This document shows, piece after piece, positions 25,171 to 33,896 of a stretch of DNA of 64,000 bases. The first letter of the stretch is position 1; each line of letters begins with the position of its first letter. The translations under genes were made by a program, and so were the position numbers. Under the pieces are notes generated by a model that did not search any database, was not told where the DNA came from, and worked only from the letters and a program-made list of their open reading frames with translations. Source of the DNA: Rhizobium sp. 2MFCol3.1. GTDB lineage: Bacteria > Pseudomonadota > Alphaproteobacteria > Rhizobiales > Rhizobiaceae. The DNA is taken from NCBI RefSeq assembly GCF_000377565.1, contig NZ_KB898355.1:434001-498000 (forward strand), given 5' to 3'.

Positions 25171-26727
25171 TCATTCCGCAGCCTCCACCATCGGCCCCGG
25201 CGCGAAATCGTCAGGAAAATGCGCCATCGCGCTCAACACGGGATAAGGCGTGAACCCACCCAGCGCGCAGAGCGAACCGAATTTCATGGTGTTGCAGAGA
25301 TCGGCAAGCAGCGCCCGGTTCTTCTCCGGCTCGATACCGCTGGCGATCTTGTCGGCCGTTTCCAACCCGCGCGTCGAACCGATACGACAGGGCGTACACT
25401 TGCCGCAACTCTCGACAGCGCAGAACTCCATCGCAAACCGCGCCTGCTTCAGCATGTCGGCGCTATCGTCGAAGACGACGATCCCGGCATGGCCGATAAG
25501 CCCGTCCCTGGCCGCAAAGGCCTCATAATCGAACGGCGTGTCGAACAGCGCACGCGGAAAATAAGCCCCCAGCGGCCCGCCCACCTGCACCGCCTTGACC
25601 GGCCGCCCCGATGCCGTACCGCCAGCGATCTCATCGACGATCTCGCCCAGCGTCAGCCCGAAGGCCACCTCGTGCAGACCGGGATGCTTCACATTGCCGG
25701 CGATCTGCAGCGGGATCGTGCCGCGCGAGCGGCCGATGCCGAAATCGCGATAATGGACGGCGCCCTTGTCCATGATGACGGGGACGGACGCGAGCGAGAT
25801 CACGTTGTTGATGACAGTGGGACAGTCGAACAGACCCTTGTGCGCCGGCAGCGGCGGCTTGGCGCGCACGATGCCGCGCTTGCCTTCCAGGCTGTTCAAC
25901 AACGCCGTTTCCTCGCCGCAGACATAGGCGCCGGCGCCGGTGCGGATCTCGATCTCGAATGCCTTGCCCGAGCCGAGCACCGACGGACCGAGCACGCCAG
26001 CGCGTACCGCGATCTCGACCGCCTCGGTCATTGTAGCGATCGCATGCGGATATTCCGAGCGGATGTAGACGAAGCCCTTGGTCGCCCCGGTCGCCAGCCC
26101 CGCGATCGCCATACCCTCGATCAGCACGAAGGGATCGCCCTCCATGATCATCCGGTCGGCGAATGTACCGCTGTCGCCCTCGTCGGCATTGCAGACGATG
26201 TATTTGCGCGCACCCGGCGCATCGAGCACGGTCTTCCACTTGATGCCGGTCGGGAACCCCGCGCCGCCGCGCCCGCGCAGACCGGAATCGGTGACGTCCT
26301 TGACGATATCGGCCGGCTGCATGGCGACGGCGCGACGCAGACCGGCGAGGCCGCCATGCGCCTCGTAATCGGCAAGCGAGAGCGGATCGATCACGCCACA
26401 GCGCGCGAAGGTCAGTCGTGTCTGTCGCTTGAGAAACGCGATCTCCTCGACCGCGCCAAGACAGAGCCGGTGATCGCCGCCCGAGATCAGCCCGGCATCG
26501 AACAATCCCGCGACATCCCGCGCTTTGACGGGGCCGTAGCCGATCCGCTCGCCGCCCACCTCGACCTCGATCAGCGGCTCCAGCCAGTGCATGCCGCGCG
26601 AACCGTTGCGTACGATCACGGCATCGATACCGCGATCGGCGATCTCCCTGGCAATCGCAGCCGCCACCTTGTCGGCGTCTAGCGCCAGTGCGGCCGCATC
26701 GCGCGGAATATAGATGCGGACACTCAT
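25171..26727 (-). CDS. fdsB: NAD-dependent formate dehydrogenase beta subunit
   Basis: A 518-residue diaphorase subunit homologous to NuoF. An N-terminal thioredoxin-like segment covers roughly the first 110 residues; the NADH/FMN domain follows, with the glycine-rich loop SGLRGRGGAGFPTGIKW and ICNADEGDSGTFADR. The [4Fe-4S] ligands are in ESCGKCTPCR near residue 440. It passes electrons from FdsA to NAD. Its start overlaps the fdsG stop by four bases (ATGA). The gap after it, to fdsA, holds the palindromic repeat. Confidence 0.94.
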   Translation of the reverse strand: MSVRIYIPRDAAALALDADKVAAAIAREIADRGIDAVIVRNGSRGMHWLEPLIEVEVGGERIGYGPVKARDVAGLFDAGLISGGDHRLCLGAVEEIAFLKRQTRLTFARCGVIDPLSLADYEAHGGLAGLRRAVAMQPADIVKDVTDSGLRGRGGAGFPTGIKWKTVLDAPGARKYIVCNADEGDSGTFADRMIMEGDPFVLIEGMAIAGLATGATKGFVYIRSEYPHAIATMTEAVEIAVRAGVLGPSVLGSGKAFEIEIRTGAGAYVCGEETALLNSLEGKRGIVRAKPPLPAHKGLFDCPTVINNVISLASVPVIMDKGAVHYRDFGIGRSRGTIPLQIAGNVKHPGLHEVAFGLTLGEIVDEIAGGTASGRPVKAVQVGGPLGAYFPRALFDTPFDYEAFAARDGLIGHAGIVVFDDSADMLKQARFAMEFCAVESCGKCTPCRIGSTRGLETADKIASGIEPEKNRALLADLCNTMKFGSLCALGGFTPYPVLSAMAHFPDDFAPGPMVEAAE

Positions 26728-27203
26728 CGGCGTGCCTCCGCGATCATCTCCTCGATATCGGCAACATCGACCCGGCCATGAACCTCTCCATCAAGCATCA
26801 CTGATGGAGAGCACGAACAGAGCCCGAGACAGAAGACCGGCTCCAGCGTGATCGCCCCGTCCGGCGTCGTGCCGTGCCAATCGATCCCAAGCATCGCTTT
26901 CACCCGCTCGGCCAGACGGTCTCCCCCCATCGACTGACAAGATTCGGCGCGACAGAGCTTCAGCACATGGCGGCCAGCAGGGTGGTTGCGATAATCGTGA
27001 TAGAAGGTGACGACGCCGTGCACTTCCGCACGCGACAGGTTGAGCCCATGCGCGATGACGGGAAGCGCCTCCTGCGGGACGTAACCGAACACGTCCTGGA
27101 TTTCGTGAAGAATCGGCAACATCGGCCCTTCGAGCGTCTTCAGACGATCGACGATCTCACGCACCTGGTCGGAAATATCGCCGTTGGCGACACGAATATT
27201 CAT
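26724..27203 (-). CDS. fdsG: NAD-dependent formate dehydrogenase gamma subunit
   Basis: A 159-residue thioredoxin-fold [2Fe-2S] protein homologous to NuoE. Cluster ligands are seen in CRAESCQSMGG and, 36 residues on, CLGLCSCSPSVML; the helical N-terminal part contains ILHEIQDVFGYVPQEALPVIA. The start is set at the ATG at 27203 (MNIRVANGD) because GGGAGGG lies six bases before it; an upstream ATG at 27236 would add 11 unlikely residues. It is the first gene of the operon and is coupled to fdsB. Confidence 0.93.
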   Translation of the reverse strand: MNIRVANGDISDQVREIVDRLKTLEGPMLPILHEIQDVFGYVPQEALPVIAHGLNLSRAEVHGVVTFYHDYRNHPAGRHVLKLCRAESCQSMGGDRLAERVKAMLGIDWHGTTPDGAITLEPVFCLGLCSCSPSVMLDGEVHGRVDVADIEEMIAEARR

Positions 27204-27294
27204 CAGCGGCCCTCCCAGACCAGCAGCGACGCTCACGGACGTTCGGCAAGCCTCCTCCAGAAGCCGTTGGCCGACGATACGGGACCGTCAAATC

Positions 27295-27366
27295 ATTATA
27301 GAACTTTCTCAGGGAAGGACGAAGCGATCAATAAAGCTGTCTCGTCAGTCGATAGGAATTTCCTAT
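27295..27366 (-). promoter_or_regulatory. Putative fds promoter with LysR-type operator
   Basis: On the minus strand a perfect TATAAT (27295-27300) is preceded by no good -35, as expected for an activated promoter. A 15-bp palindrome ATAGGAATTTCCTAT (27352-27366) is centred about 71 bases upstream of the implied start site, the usual place of a LysR recognition site. It overlaps the last codon of the LysR gene. Confidence 0.55.
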
Positions 27367-28259
27367 TGAAGGTCCGGCTTCTCTATGAGGATGCGCGCCT
27401 CGTGCAGGAGCGCCGAGACCAGCGGCGTGAAGGGCTCACGGTGGGTCGCGACCAAGCCGACGACATGATGCGCCTGCGGCTCTACAATCGGGATCATCCG
27501 GATTTCGGCCGGAAAGCCGAATGATTTCGCGACATTGCGCGGCATGATGCTGGCCCAGCGGCCAGTGCGCACGTGCGAGAACAGCACGATCATCGAATTG
27601 GATTCGAGCGTCGGCTGCGCCGTCACTCCAGCTTCCGAAAGCAACTGATTGATAATACGCCGATTTTGCATGTCGGCCGTCAACAGACAGAGCCTGATAT
27701 CGCCGACCTCCTTCCAGGTGACGCTTTCGCGATCGGACAGCGGGCTGCCGGCCGCGGTGATGAGATTATACTGTTCTGCATACAGCGGAACGCTGGTCAC
27801 GCGCCCGAGCGGCTCGTTCTCGAGATAGGTGATGCCGGCGTCGATTTCGAGATTCTCAAGCATGCTCAGCACTTGCAGAGAATTGCGCGAGACAATTGAG
27901 AAGGTGACGTCGGGATGGCGCTCCTGAAAGGGTGCGGTCAGCTGCGGCAGCATCGACAATGCGGTCGGGATGGCAGCGATCCTGATATGGCCGGCAAGGC
28001 CAGCGCGGGCCGCGCGCATTTCCTGGCGCATGGTGCGCGCGTCTCCAACGATCCGGCGCGCCCATTCCAGCACACGTTGTCCTTCAGGCGTCAGACCCTG
28101 AAAGCGCGAGCCACGCTGCACGAGGATGACGCCGAGCTGGTCTTCCAGCTGGCGAATGGCGGCGGAGAGGGAGGGTTGGGATATGCCGCATTCCTGGGCG
28201 GCGCGGCCGAAGTGCTTTTCGTTGGCGACGGCGATGAAGAATTCCAGTTTGTCGATCAT
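27363..28259 (-). CDS. LysR-family transcriptional regulator (putative fds regulator)
   Basis: A 298-residue LysR regulator. The N-terminal winged helix reads DKLEFFIAVANEKHFGRAA then ECGISQPSLSAAIRQLE, the classical recognition helix; the rest is a periplasmic-binding-like effector domain (RIAAIPTALSMLPQLTAPF and following). It lies directly upstream of fdsGBAD and in the same direction, separated by 159 bases with a palindrome and a TATAAT. In Cupriavidus a LysR protein, FdsR, controls the homologous operon, so regulation by formate or a metabolite is likely here too. Whether it belongs to the same subfamily is inference from position. Confidence 0.87.
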   Translation of the reverse strand: MIDKLEFFIAVANEKHFGRAAQECGISQPSLSAAIRQLEDQLGVILVQRGSRFQGLTPEGQRVLEWARRIVGDARTMRQEMRAARAGLAGHIRIAAIPTALSMLPQLTAPFQERHPDVTFSIVSRNSLQVLSMLENLEIDAGITYLENEPLGRVTSVPLYAEQYNLITAAGSPLSDRESVTWKEVGDIRLCLLTADMQNRRIINQLLSEAGVTAQPTLESNSMIVLFSHVRTGRWASIMPRNVAKSFGFPAEIRMIPIVEPQAHHVVGLVATHREPFTPLVSALLHEARILIEKPDLQ

Positions 28260-28316
28260 GCGGCCTCCCTGCCGGGTGCCACATTACCGCCACCGCCGCG
28301 AATGTGAAGAGCGCCG

Positions 28317-28622
28317 CTAGATGCCTGAACCGTCGAGCTGCAGCGCGTCATCGACTTCCCAGGGTAGGGGCATGGAGGCTCGGTCGAGATTGGCCGAGGG
28401 CATCGGCATCCAACACTTCAGCTCTGGCTCCGCATATTCGATCACACGCCCGGGCGAAGAATCCGATGCGCGCCATCCTTCGGCGCCGTAGCGATCGCCG
28501 CTTGACCAATAGGCAAGATCGACTTCCCCGGGACCCTGTTCGGACGGATAGATCGTCACAAGGATACGGCTTCCGTCCTTGGGCGCGCTCTCCATGTGGC
28601 GCCAGCGGTCTGCTTCTTCCAT
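28317..28622 (-). CDS. Small conserved hypothetical protein
   Basis: A 101-residue cytoplasmic protein, no signal peptide or membrane helix. I start it at the ATG at 28622 (MEEADRWRHMES) because GAGGAGG lies six bases upstream; a start at 28667 would add 15 basic residues. It contains HMESAPKDGSRILVTI and a Trp-rich section, WMPMPSANLD near the end, which resembles small rhizobial proteins with the opening 'APKDG..ILV'. I do not know its function. It lies 57 bases after the LysR start and reads the same way, but no shared job is evident. Confidence 0.65.
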   Translation of the reverse strand: MEEADRWRHMESAPKDGSRILVTIYPSEQGPGEVDLAYWSSGDRYGAEGWRASDSSPGRVIEYAEPELKCWMPMPSANLDRASMPLPWEVDDALQLDGSGI

Positions 28623-28788
28623 CGCGTCCTCCTCGCGTTTTCGGATGTGTGATTGTCGCCTTGCCACACGAGGCGGTCAACTCACACTTTGCGGTGAGTT
28701 CTGCCTGAGAGACTTTTGCGGGAGCCTGGGCGGGAGGTTTATCTATGCGGAGCGGTTGCCCCGCATAGAGAGATCATGGTTGGGGATG

Positions 28789-29076
28789 CTAGTTGCAGAC
28801 ACGCACCGACTCGACATGAGATCCTCCGTCATAGGCATTCTGGACCTCGCGATCTTCATACCAGCAACGCGGGCGCGGCGGCGGCGGGTCGACGTAGCGC
28901 GGCTGCGAATTGGCGATTGCGCCACCGACCAATCCGCCGATGACACCAGCCGCAACACCGCCGGCAATTACCCGTCCGGTGTTGTCATGATGATGGTGAT
29001 CGCGAGCCATGGCCGGGCTGAGACCGCCCGCGATGACGAAGACTGCGGCCATTGCCGCGGTGAAAGTTCTCTTCAT
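28789..29076 (-). CDS. Small secreted glycine-zipper protein
   Basis: A 95-residue protein with a signal peptide (VFVIAGGLSPAMARD, cut near residue 24), then a His cluster DHHHHD, a glycine-zipper stretch GRVIAGGVAAGVIGGLVGGA, and a Pro-rich tail with two Cys (CWYED and VRVCN). Glycine zippers of this form insert in or next to membranes and are common in rhizobial envelope proteins of unknown role. The His run could bind metal. It is divergent from the transporter gene at 29353; the 276-base gap between them holds no gene I can see. Confidence 0.75.
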   Translation of the reverse strand: MKRTFTAAMAAVFVIAGGLSPAMARDHHHHDNTGRVIAGGVAAGVIGGLVGGAIANSQPRYVDPPPPRPRCWYEDREVQNAYDGGSHVESVRVCN

Positions 29077-29352
29077 CGGATTGCTCCTTTTCGAAAAATC
29101 CTATCAGATCAACGTCTCAGCCGTCATTTGGTTCGCGACGATGTCGTCGCAGCACCACGCAGCCGCTCGTTTCGGCCCGCGATCAAGCCTTCCGGCGAAA
29201 GCCCGCACCGCTGCCGTTTATGGGTAACGGGCGAATTTACAGATCTCGGCTGGAGCGTATAAAAGCGAGATGGCGCGGGCCATTTCAGTGGAGCGTCAAA
29301 GCGTCGGCAACGGCCACTTCCGGCGGTTCGCCGCGAAAGTGGGGAGGTTGGG

Positions 29353-30366
29353 ATGACGGTGGATCTGCCTGTGACGAAAAGTGAGGTGGCGATGGTACGT
29401 GTGAGCCGGCTCCCGCCCGTTCCCGCCGCGTTTTTCGGCATCGTCCTGGGCCTCGCCGGCCTCGGAAATAGCTGGCGTGCCGCCACCGCCGTATGGGGTC
29501 TGCCATCCGCCATTGGCGAGGCGATCAACGTGGCTGCGGTGATCGTCTGGTTGATCCTCGTCACGCTCTATGCAGCCAAATGGATCGTCGCGCGCCCAGC
29601 GGCGCTCTTGGAAGCCGAGAATCCGGTGCAGTGCTGCTTCATCGGCCTTGCCGGCGTGTCGACGATGCTGATCGCCCTGGCTGTTCTGCCCTATACGCGC
29701 ACCGTCGCGATCCTTCTGTTTACCTGCGGTGCCATCTTCACGCTTGCCTTCGCGCTCTGGCGAACGGGAATTTTGTGGCGCGGCGAACGCGACCCGGCAA
29801 CCACGACGGCGGTCCTCTATCTGCCGACGGTGGCAGGCTCCTTCGTCACCGCGATCGTCGCGGGTGCGCTCGGCTACGGAGACTGGGGGCAATATGCGTT
29901 CGGCGCCGGTTTCTTTTCCTGGCTTGCGATCGAGTCCGTCCTCTTGAACCGCTTGCTGACGGGACCGAGCCTAGCCGATCCGCTTCGACCGACGCTGGGC
30001 ATCCAGCTTGCGCCGCCCGCGGTTGGGGCGGTGGCCTATCTCAGCGTCACCGTGGGCGCACCGGATATGATTGTCCGTTTGATGCTTGGCTATGCGCTTC
30101 TGCAGGCGCTTCTGCTTTGCCGCATGCTTCCCTGGATCTCAAGGCAGCCCTTCGCAGCTTCCTATTGGGCATTTACCTTCGGCGTTACGGCACTCTCCAC
30201 CGCGGCGATCAGAATGGTGGCGCGTGGCGATGCCGGGCCGGTCGAGACATTGGCGCCCGTGCTCTTCATTATTGCGAACCTCGTGGTCTTCGCCGTCGCC
30301 ATCGGGACCATCATGCTGATCGCTCGTGGCCGGCTCTTGCCGGCAGCGCCTGTCGCGAAGAACTGA
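29353..30366 (+). CDS. TDT/SLAC1-family membrane transporter
   Basis: A 337-residue membrane protein with about ten hydrophobic helices, matching the tellurite-resistance/dicarboxylate transporter (TehA/SLAC1) family of anion channels. The N-terminal block VPAAFFGIVLGLAGLGNSWRAA is the typical first helix. The start at 29353 is supported by GGGGAGG five bases upstream. It stands alone and its ion is unknown; nitrate, chloride or malate-like anions are known for relatives. No neighbouring gene helps to decide. Confidence 0.8.
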   Translation: MTVDLPVTKSEVAMVRVSRLPPVPAAFFGIVLGLAGLGNSWRAATAVWGLPSAIGEAINVAAVIVWLILVTLYAAKWIVARPAALLEAENPVQCCFIGLAGVSTMLIALAVLPYTRTVAILLFTCGAIFTLAFALWRTGILWRGERDPATTTAVLYLPTVAGSFVTAIVAGALGYGDWGQYAFGAGFFSWLAIESVLLNRLLTGPSLADPLRPTLGIQLAPPAVGAVAYLSVTVGAPDMIVRLMLGYALLQALLLCRMLPWISRQPFAASYWAFTFGVTALSTAAIRMVARGDAGPVETLAPVLFIIANLVVFAVAIGTIMLIARGRLLPAAPVAKN

Positions 30367-30533
30367 ACAATAGTCGAAAACATCCGGCTAAGATATTGCT
30401 CCGTCTTACAGATAACTGTCACCCCCACTGACATCGGTGATTGCCGCAACGGCACGAACCGCTTGATTAGTATCGGAATTTTGCCTAGCCAGAGCGCAAC
30501 TCGCTTCGCCGTTTCCGCAGCCAACCAAATTGG

Positions 30534-31358
30534 ATGACCATGAGCAACCGCCCGTTTCGCTTGATCACATCGCAAGGCCGCATCGGCGACCGGACACCGC
30601 ATGCTATCGCTGGTGCACGGGCCTGCTCCGACATGCTGGCCGATCGGCTGTCCATTGAGGCTCACATTGTCGGAAGCGAGAGCGGGCATCAGGTGGACGA
30701 CTGGAGCGTCAGTCTGCCGGCAGCCAACGAGACCTTGAGCGGCCTTGCCCGCGAGGTCACCAGAGCAATAGAAGCAGGCGACATTCCCCTGCTCAGCGTC
30801 AACACCTGCTCGGCTGGGATTGCCACGCTGCCGGCGGCGGCACGCTCCATTCCGGGCATCAAGGTGCTGTGGATCGATGCGCATGGCGACTTCAACACAC
30901 CAGAGACGACCGGCTCAGGCTATCTCGGAGGAATGGCCTTGGCCGGCGCTTGCGGCCTCTGGCGGACGGGGCACGGTTCTGAGGTCGTTGCGTCGGATGT
31001 TGCCATCATCGGTATCCGCGATATCGACAGCGCGGAGCAAACACTGCTGGAAGGCGCCGGCGTAACGCTGATGCCGGGACCGATCGATCTAGAGGCCTTG
31101 CTTTCCTTCATCGGTAACGCGTCGGTTTGGATACATATCGATTGGGACGTGCTCGAGCCCAATCACGTTCCAGCCGCCTACCAGATCGCGGATGGCCTGC
31201 TACCCGATCAGCTTCGCGCGGTGCTGGAGGCGATATCTGCCGAGCAGATCGCCGGCATCGAGCTTGCCGAATTCGAGGCGCCGGAGGATGCGGCCGAACG
31301 GGAAAAGGCATTGGCTGTAATCGGCGACATCGTTGAGCCGCTCATTGCATCCCGCTAG
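30534..31358 (+). CDS. Arginase-fold protein (ureohydrolase superfamily), atypical metal motif
   Basis: A 274-residue protein of the arginase/agmatinase fold. The second metal motif DAHGDFNT (residues 115-122) and the third, HIDWDVLEP (201-209), are present. The first motif, GGDHS in arginases, is replaced by VNTCSAG around residue 89-95, so one Mn ligand His is missing. A clade of arginase-family proteins has this form with 'FNTPETT' after the second motif, and its substrate is not known to me. It is convergent with the ABC exporter gene, overlapping it by four bases, and is not linked to arginine genes. I would not call it an arginase. Confidence 0.75.
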   Translation: MTMSNRPFRLITSQGRIGDRTPHAIAGARACSDMLADRLSIEAHIVGSESGHQVDDWSVSLPAANETLSGLAREVTRAIEAGDIPLLSVNTCSAGIATLPAAARSIPGIKVLWIDAHGDFNTPETTGSGYLGGMALAGACGLWRTGHGSEVVASDVAIIGIRDIDSAEQTLLEGAGVTLMPGPIDLEALLSFIGNASVWIHIDWDVLEPNHVPAAYQIADGLLPDQLRAVLEAISAEQIAGIELAEFEAPEDAAEREKALAVIGDIVEPLIASR

Positions 31359-33382
31359 CTTGCCGGTTTTGCACGATGGCGATGTCGGTGCTTCAGGATG
31401 CGCGAGATCACGTTGCGGTTTTTCTTGCGCGGTACAAGATCGACGTCGCTGACGAGCCGGGCGCCGCCATTACGTTTTTCAAGCGTGATCTTGCGACTGT
31501 GGAAAGCCTCCAGTTCCGCCCGATGGCCGACGCTGAGAATGGTGACCGTCGGCAGTTCGCGAACCAGCAACTCCATGAGCTGGTCTTGGCTCTTCTCATC
31601 GAGCGCCGAGGTCGCCTCGTCAAGCACGATGATATCGGGATCGTGCAATAGAAGCCGTGCGAAAGCGAGCCTCTGACGCTCGCCGCCCGATAGCGTCTGA
31701 TCCCATGGCGCCTCTTCCTCGATCTTGTCCTTGAGGTGCCCGAGACCGACCTTGTCGAGAGCGTCATTAATGTCATCGAGCTCCCAGCTGTCGGCGGCTC
31801 GCGGATAGGCGACGGCGCGCCGCAGAGTTCCTGACGGGATGTACGGACGCTGCGGCAGCATGAACATCCGCTTGTCCGCATGAAAATCGACGCTGCCCGT
31901 CCCCCACGGCCAGAGGCCGGCGATCGCCCGCACGAGCGTGCTTTTGCCCGAGCCGGATTCGCCTGCCACCAGAACCCGCTCGCCTTGCTCGATCTCCACT
32001 TCGGTCTCCTTCACGACAGCGGTGCCATCGCCGAGCGAGACGGACAGATTGTGCAGGCTCAGCATCACGTCGCCATTGGTTTCGCCGTGTTCGATACGTC
32101 CCAGCGTGTCGCTCTGTTCGGCGCGCTGCAAACCGTCGATCGACATCATCAGCGATGCGACACGCCGCGCACTGGCGTTCCAATCGGCAAGGCGAGGGTA
32201 GTTATCCACCAGCCATCCGAATGCGCCCTGCACGATCGTGAAAGCGGACGCCGCCTGCATGACCTGTCCCAGCGTCATGCTGCCATCGAGGAATTTTGGC
32301 GCGCAGAGCAGCACCGGCACGACGGGCGCGATCAGCATGGAACCGTGCGACACGAGCGTGGTGCGCATATATTGCCGCGCCAGCAGCGCCCATTGGTGAA
32401 GCACATTGCCGAAGGTCCGGCCAAGATCGTTGCGCTCCTCCTCTTCGCCGCCGAGCAGCGCGATGCTCTCGCCGTTTTCGCGAACGCGGGTGAGCGTATA
32501 GCGAAACTCCGCCTCCACCTGGTTCTTCGCTTCGGAGACCTGAACGAAATTCCGGCCGATGAATGCGATCGCGCTGGATGTCGTGATTGCGTAGAGAATG
32601 GCGGTAACAACAAGGAATCCCGGGATGGTGATCACCATGCCGCCGATCGGAAGCGAGAGCGCCCCGCCGATCATCCACAGAACGACGATGAAAGTGGAAG
32701 CCGACACGAAGGCCGCGATCACGCCGGCAACGAAATCGACCGGGGATTCGGTAGCGATGCGCAGGTCCTCGGATAGACGAGCCTCGGGGTTCTTGTGGTC
32801 GCCGTCTATCAGGTTCAGCTGATAGTAGCGGCCATTGTCGAGCCAGCGGGCGATGAGCGCCGAGGTCAGCCACGATCGCCAATGGCGCTGGATCATCATG
32901 CGAACGTAGACCTGAATGGTGACCAGCATGACGCTTCCGAGAACCAGCGGCGGGAAGAGGGCGCCGAGGAAATAGACCGTCGGGGCGTTACGCTGTTCGA
33001 TGGCGTCGAAAAGTTCGCGGTTCCAGACGTTGATGCCGTACTGAAACCCGACATTCATTCCGATGAGGACAAGCAGCCCAAGGCAGCACAGCCAGGCGAA
33101 CCGGTCGCCATTGCGGCCCCAGAAGCCGCGCGCGCTGATCCAGAACCGCTTCAGAAGGTAAGACTTCCGGGCGCGCTCGAATTCCTCCGGTGTCAGTTTT
33201 TCGTCCGGCTCTTCCGGGGCAGGGGGCGCTTCCTCGAAATCGATAGACGCTGCCCCCGCGTCGGACTTGCCTGTGGCATCCGGTTCATTGTTGTCAGGCA
33301 GCGCTCTTTTTGTCGTAACTTCCCTCATGGCCGAAATAACGATCAGGAGAGCAGAAAGTTCGGGCTCCGTGATGGAAGGCAT
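31355..33382 (-). CDS. Fused ABC transporter, YddA/BclA-like (permease plus ATPase)
   Basis: A 675-residue half-transporter. An N-terminal acidic tail of about 100 residues leads into a membrane domain of about six helices (KRFWISARGFWGR, then FAWLCCLGLLVLIGMNVGF and further spans) followed by an ATPase domain with Walker A GESGSGKSTL, signature LSGGERQRLA and ILDEATSALDE. This architecture fits the COG4178 YddA group, to which BclA-like peptide transporters of rhizobia are related. Start is unsure: ATG at 33382 or 33328 both lack a clear ribosome binding site. It follows the PtsN-like gene by 30 bases in the same direction. Confidence 0.82.
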   Translation of the reverse strand: MPSITEPELSALLIVISAMREVTTKRALPDNNEPDATGKSDAGAASIDFEEAPPAPEEPDEKLTPEEFERARKSYLLKRFWISARGFWGRNGDRFAWLCCLGLLVLIGMNVGFQYGINVWNRELFDAIEQRNAPTVYFLGALFPPLVLGSVMLVTIQVYVRMMIQRHWRSWLTSALIARWLDNGRYYQLNLIDGDHKNPEARLSEDLRIATESPVDFVAGVIAAFVSASTFIVVLWMIGGALSLPIGGMVITIPGFLVVTAILYAITTSSAIAFIGRNFVQVSEAKNQVEAEFRYTLTRVRENGESIALLGGEEEERNDLGRTFGNVLHQWALLARQYMRTTLVSHGSMLIAPVVPVLLCAPKFLDGSMTLGQVMQAASAFTIVQGAFGWLVDNYPRLADWNASARRVASLMMSIDGLQRAEQSDTLGRIEHGETNGDVMLSLHNLSVSLGDGTAVVKETEVEIEQGERVLVAGESGSGKSTLVRAIAGLWPWGTGSVDFHADKRMFMLPQRPYIPSGTLRRAVAYPRAADSWELDDINDALDKVGLGHLKDKIEEEAPWDQTLSGGERQRLAFARLLLHDPDIIVLDEATSALDEKSQDQLMELLVRELPTVTILSVGHRAELEAFHSRKITLEKRNGGARLVSDVDLVPRKKNRNVISRILKHRHRHRAKPAS

Positions 33383-33412
33383 GACGCTGGTCTCGTCATG
33401 TCTTTGCGATCG

Positions 33413-33886
33413 TCACCGCGCAACGGCTGATGGCTCTGCGCCGGCAAATCGCCGGTAAAGATCGTCGGCGCTGGCCGCGCTGCGCATGGCATCCAGTACC
33501 GCGCTGTGGTGCACCTTCCTGGCGATCGTTGCCAGCACCTTCAGATATTCAGATCGCCACTGCTCGCCAAAAACAAGCAGGAAGACCAGATCGACCGGCT
33601 GTTCGTCGATCGCGTCGAAATCCAGCGGCCGCGCCAGTTTCAGGATGAAACCGCGTGGAGGTCCGAGATTGGAGACCGCTGCGTGCGGCACGGCGATGCC
33701 GCGGCCGATGCCCGTCGAACCAAGCAATTCGCGCGCTTCGAGCACGGCAAGCAGCGCGGCCGCGTCTACGCCCAACGTCTGCGATGCCCTTGTCGCGGCA
33801 AAGCGCAGGACGTTCGACTTGTTTTGCTGGGACACGTCGAAGAGAACGTCGTCGGGAAGGAATATGGTCGCAAGGTTCATTGTCAT
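33413..33886 (-). CDS. PTS EIIA-Ntr (PtsN)-like regulatory protein
   Basis: A 157-residue EIIA domain of the nitrogen phosphotransferase type. The phosphorylation site is in GIAVPHAAVSN with His68 (counting from 33886), and the C-terminal half has VDLVFLLVFGEQWRSEYLKVL, the usual helix-strand pair. I start it at 33886 or 33880 (MTMNLATIF); a longer frame to 34141 runs through kdpE in another frame and is not coding. It lies 10 bases after kdpE, so it is probably in the kdp transcript. In E. coli unphosphorylated PtsN binds KdpD and stimulates it, so a kdp-linked paralogue makes sense. Confidence 0.85.
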   Translation of the reverse strand: MTMNLATIFLPDDVLFDVSQQNKSNVLRFAATRASQTLGVDAAALLAVLEARELLGSTGIGRGIAVPHAAVSNLGPPRGFILKLARPLDFDAIDEQPVDLVFLLVFGEQWRSEYLKVLATIARKVHHSAVLDAMRSAASADDLYRRFAGAEPSAVAR

Positions 33887-33896
33887 CTCGGTCCGA

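Noticed and set aside
30534-31358. Calling this gene arginase or agmatinase
   Set aside because: The first metal motif is missing its His, so a specific enzyme name is not supported.
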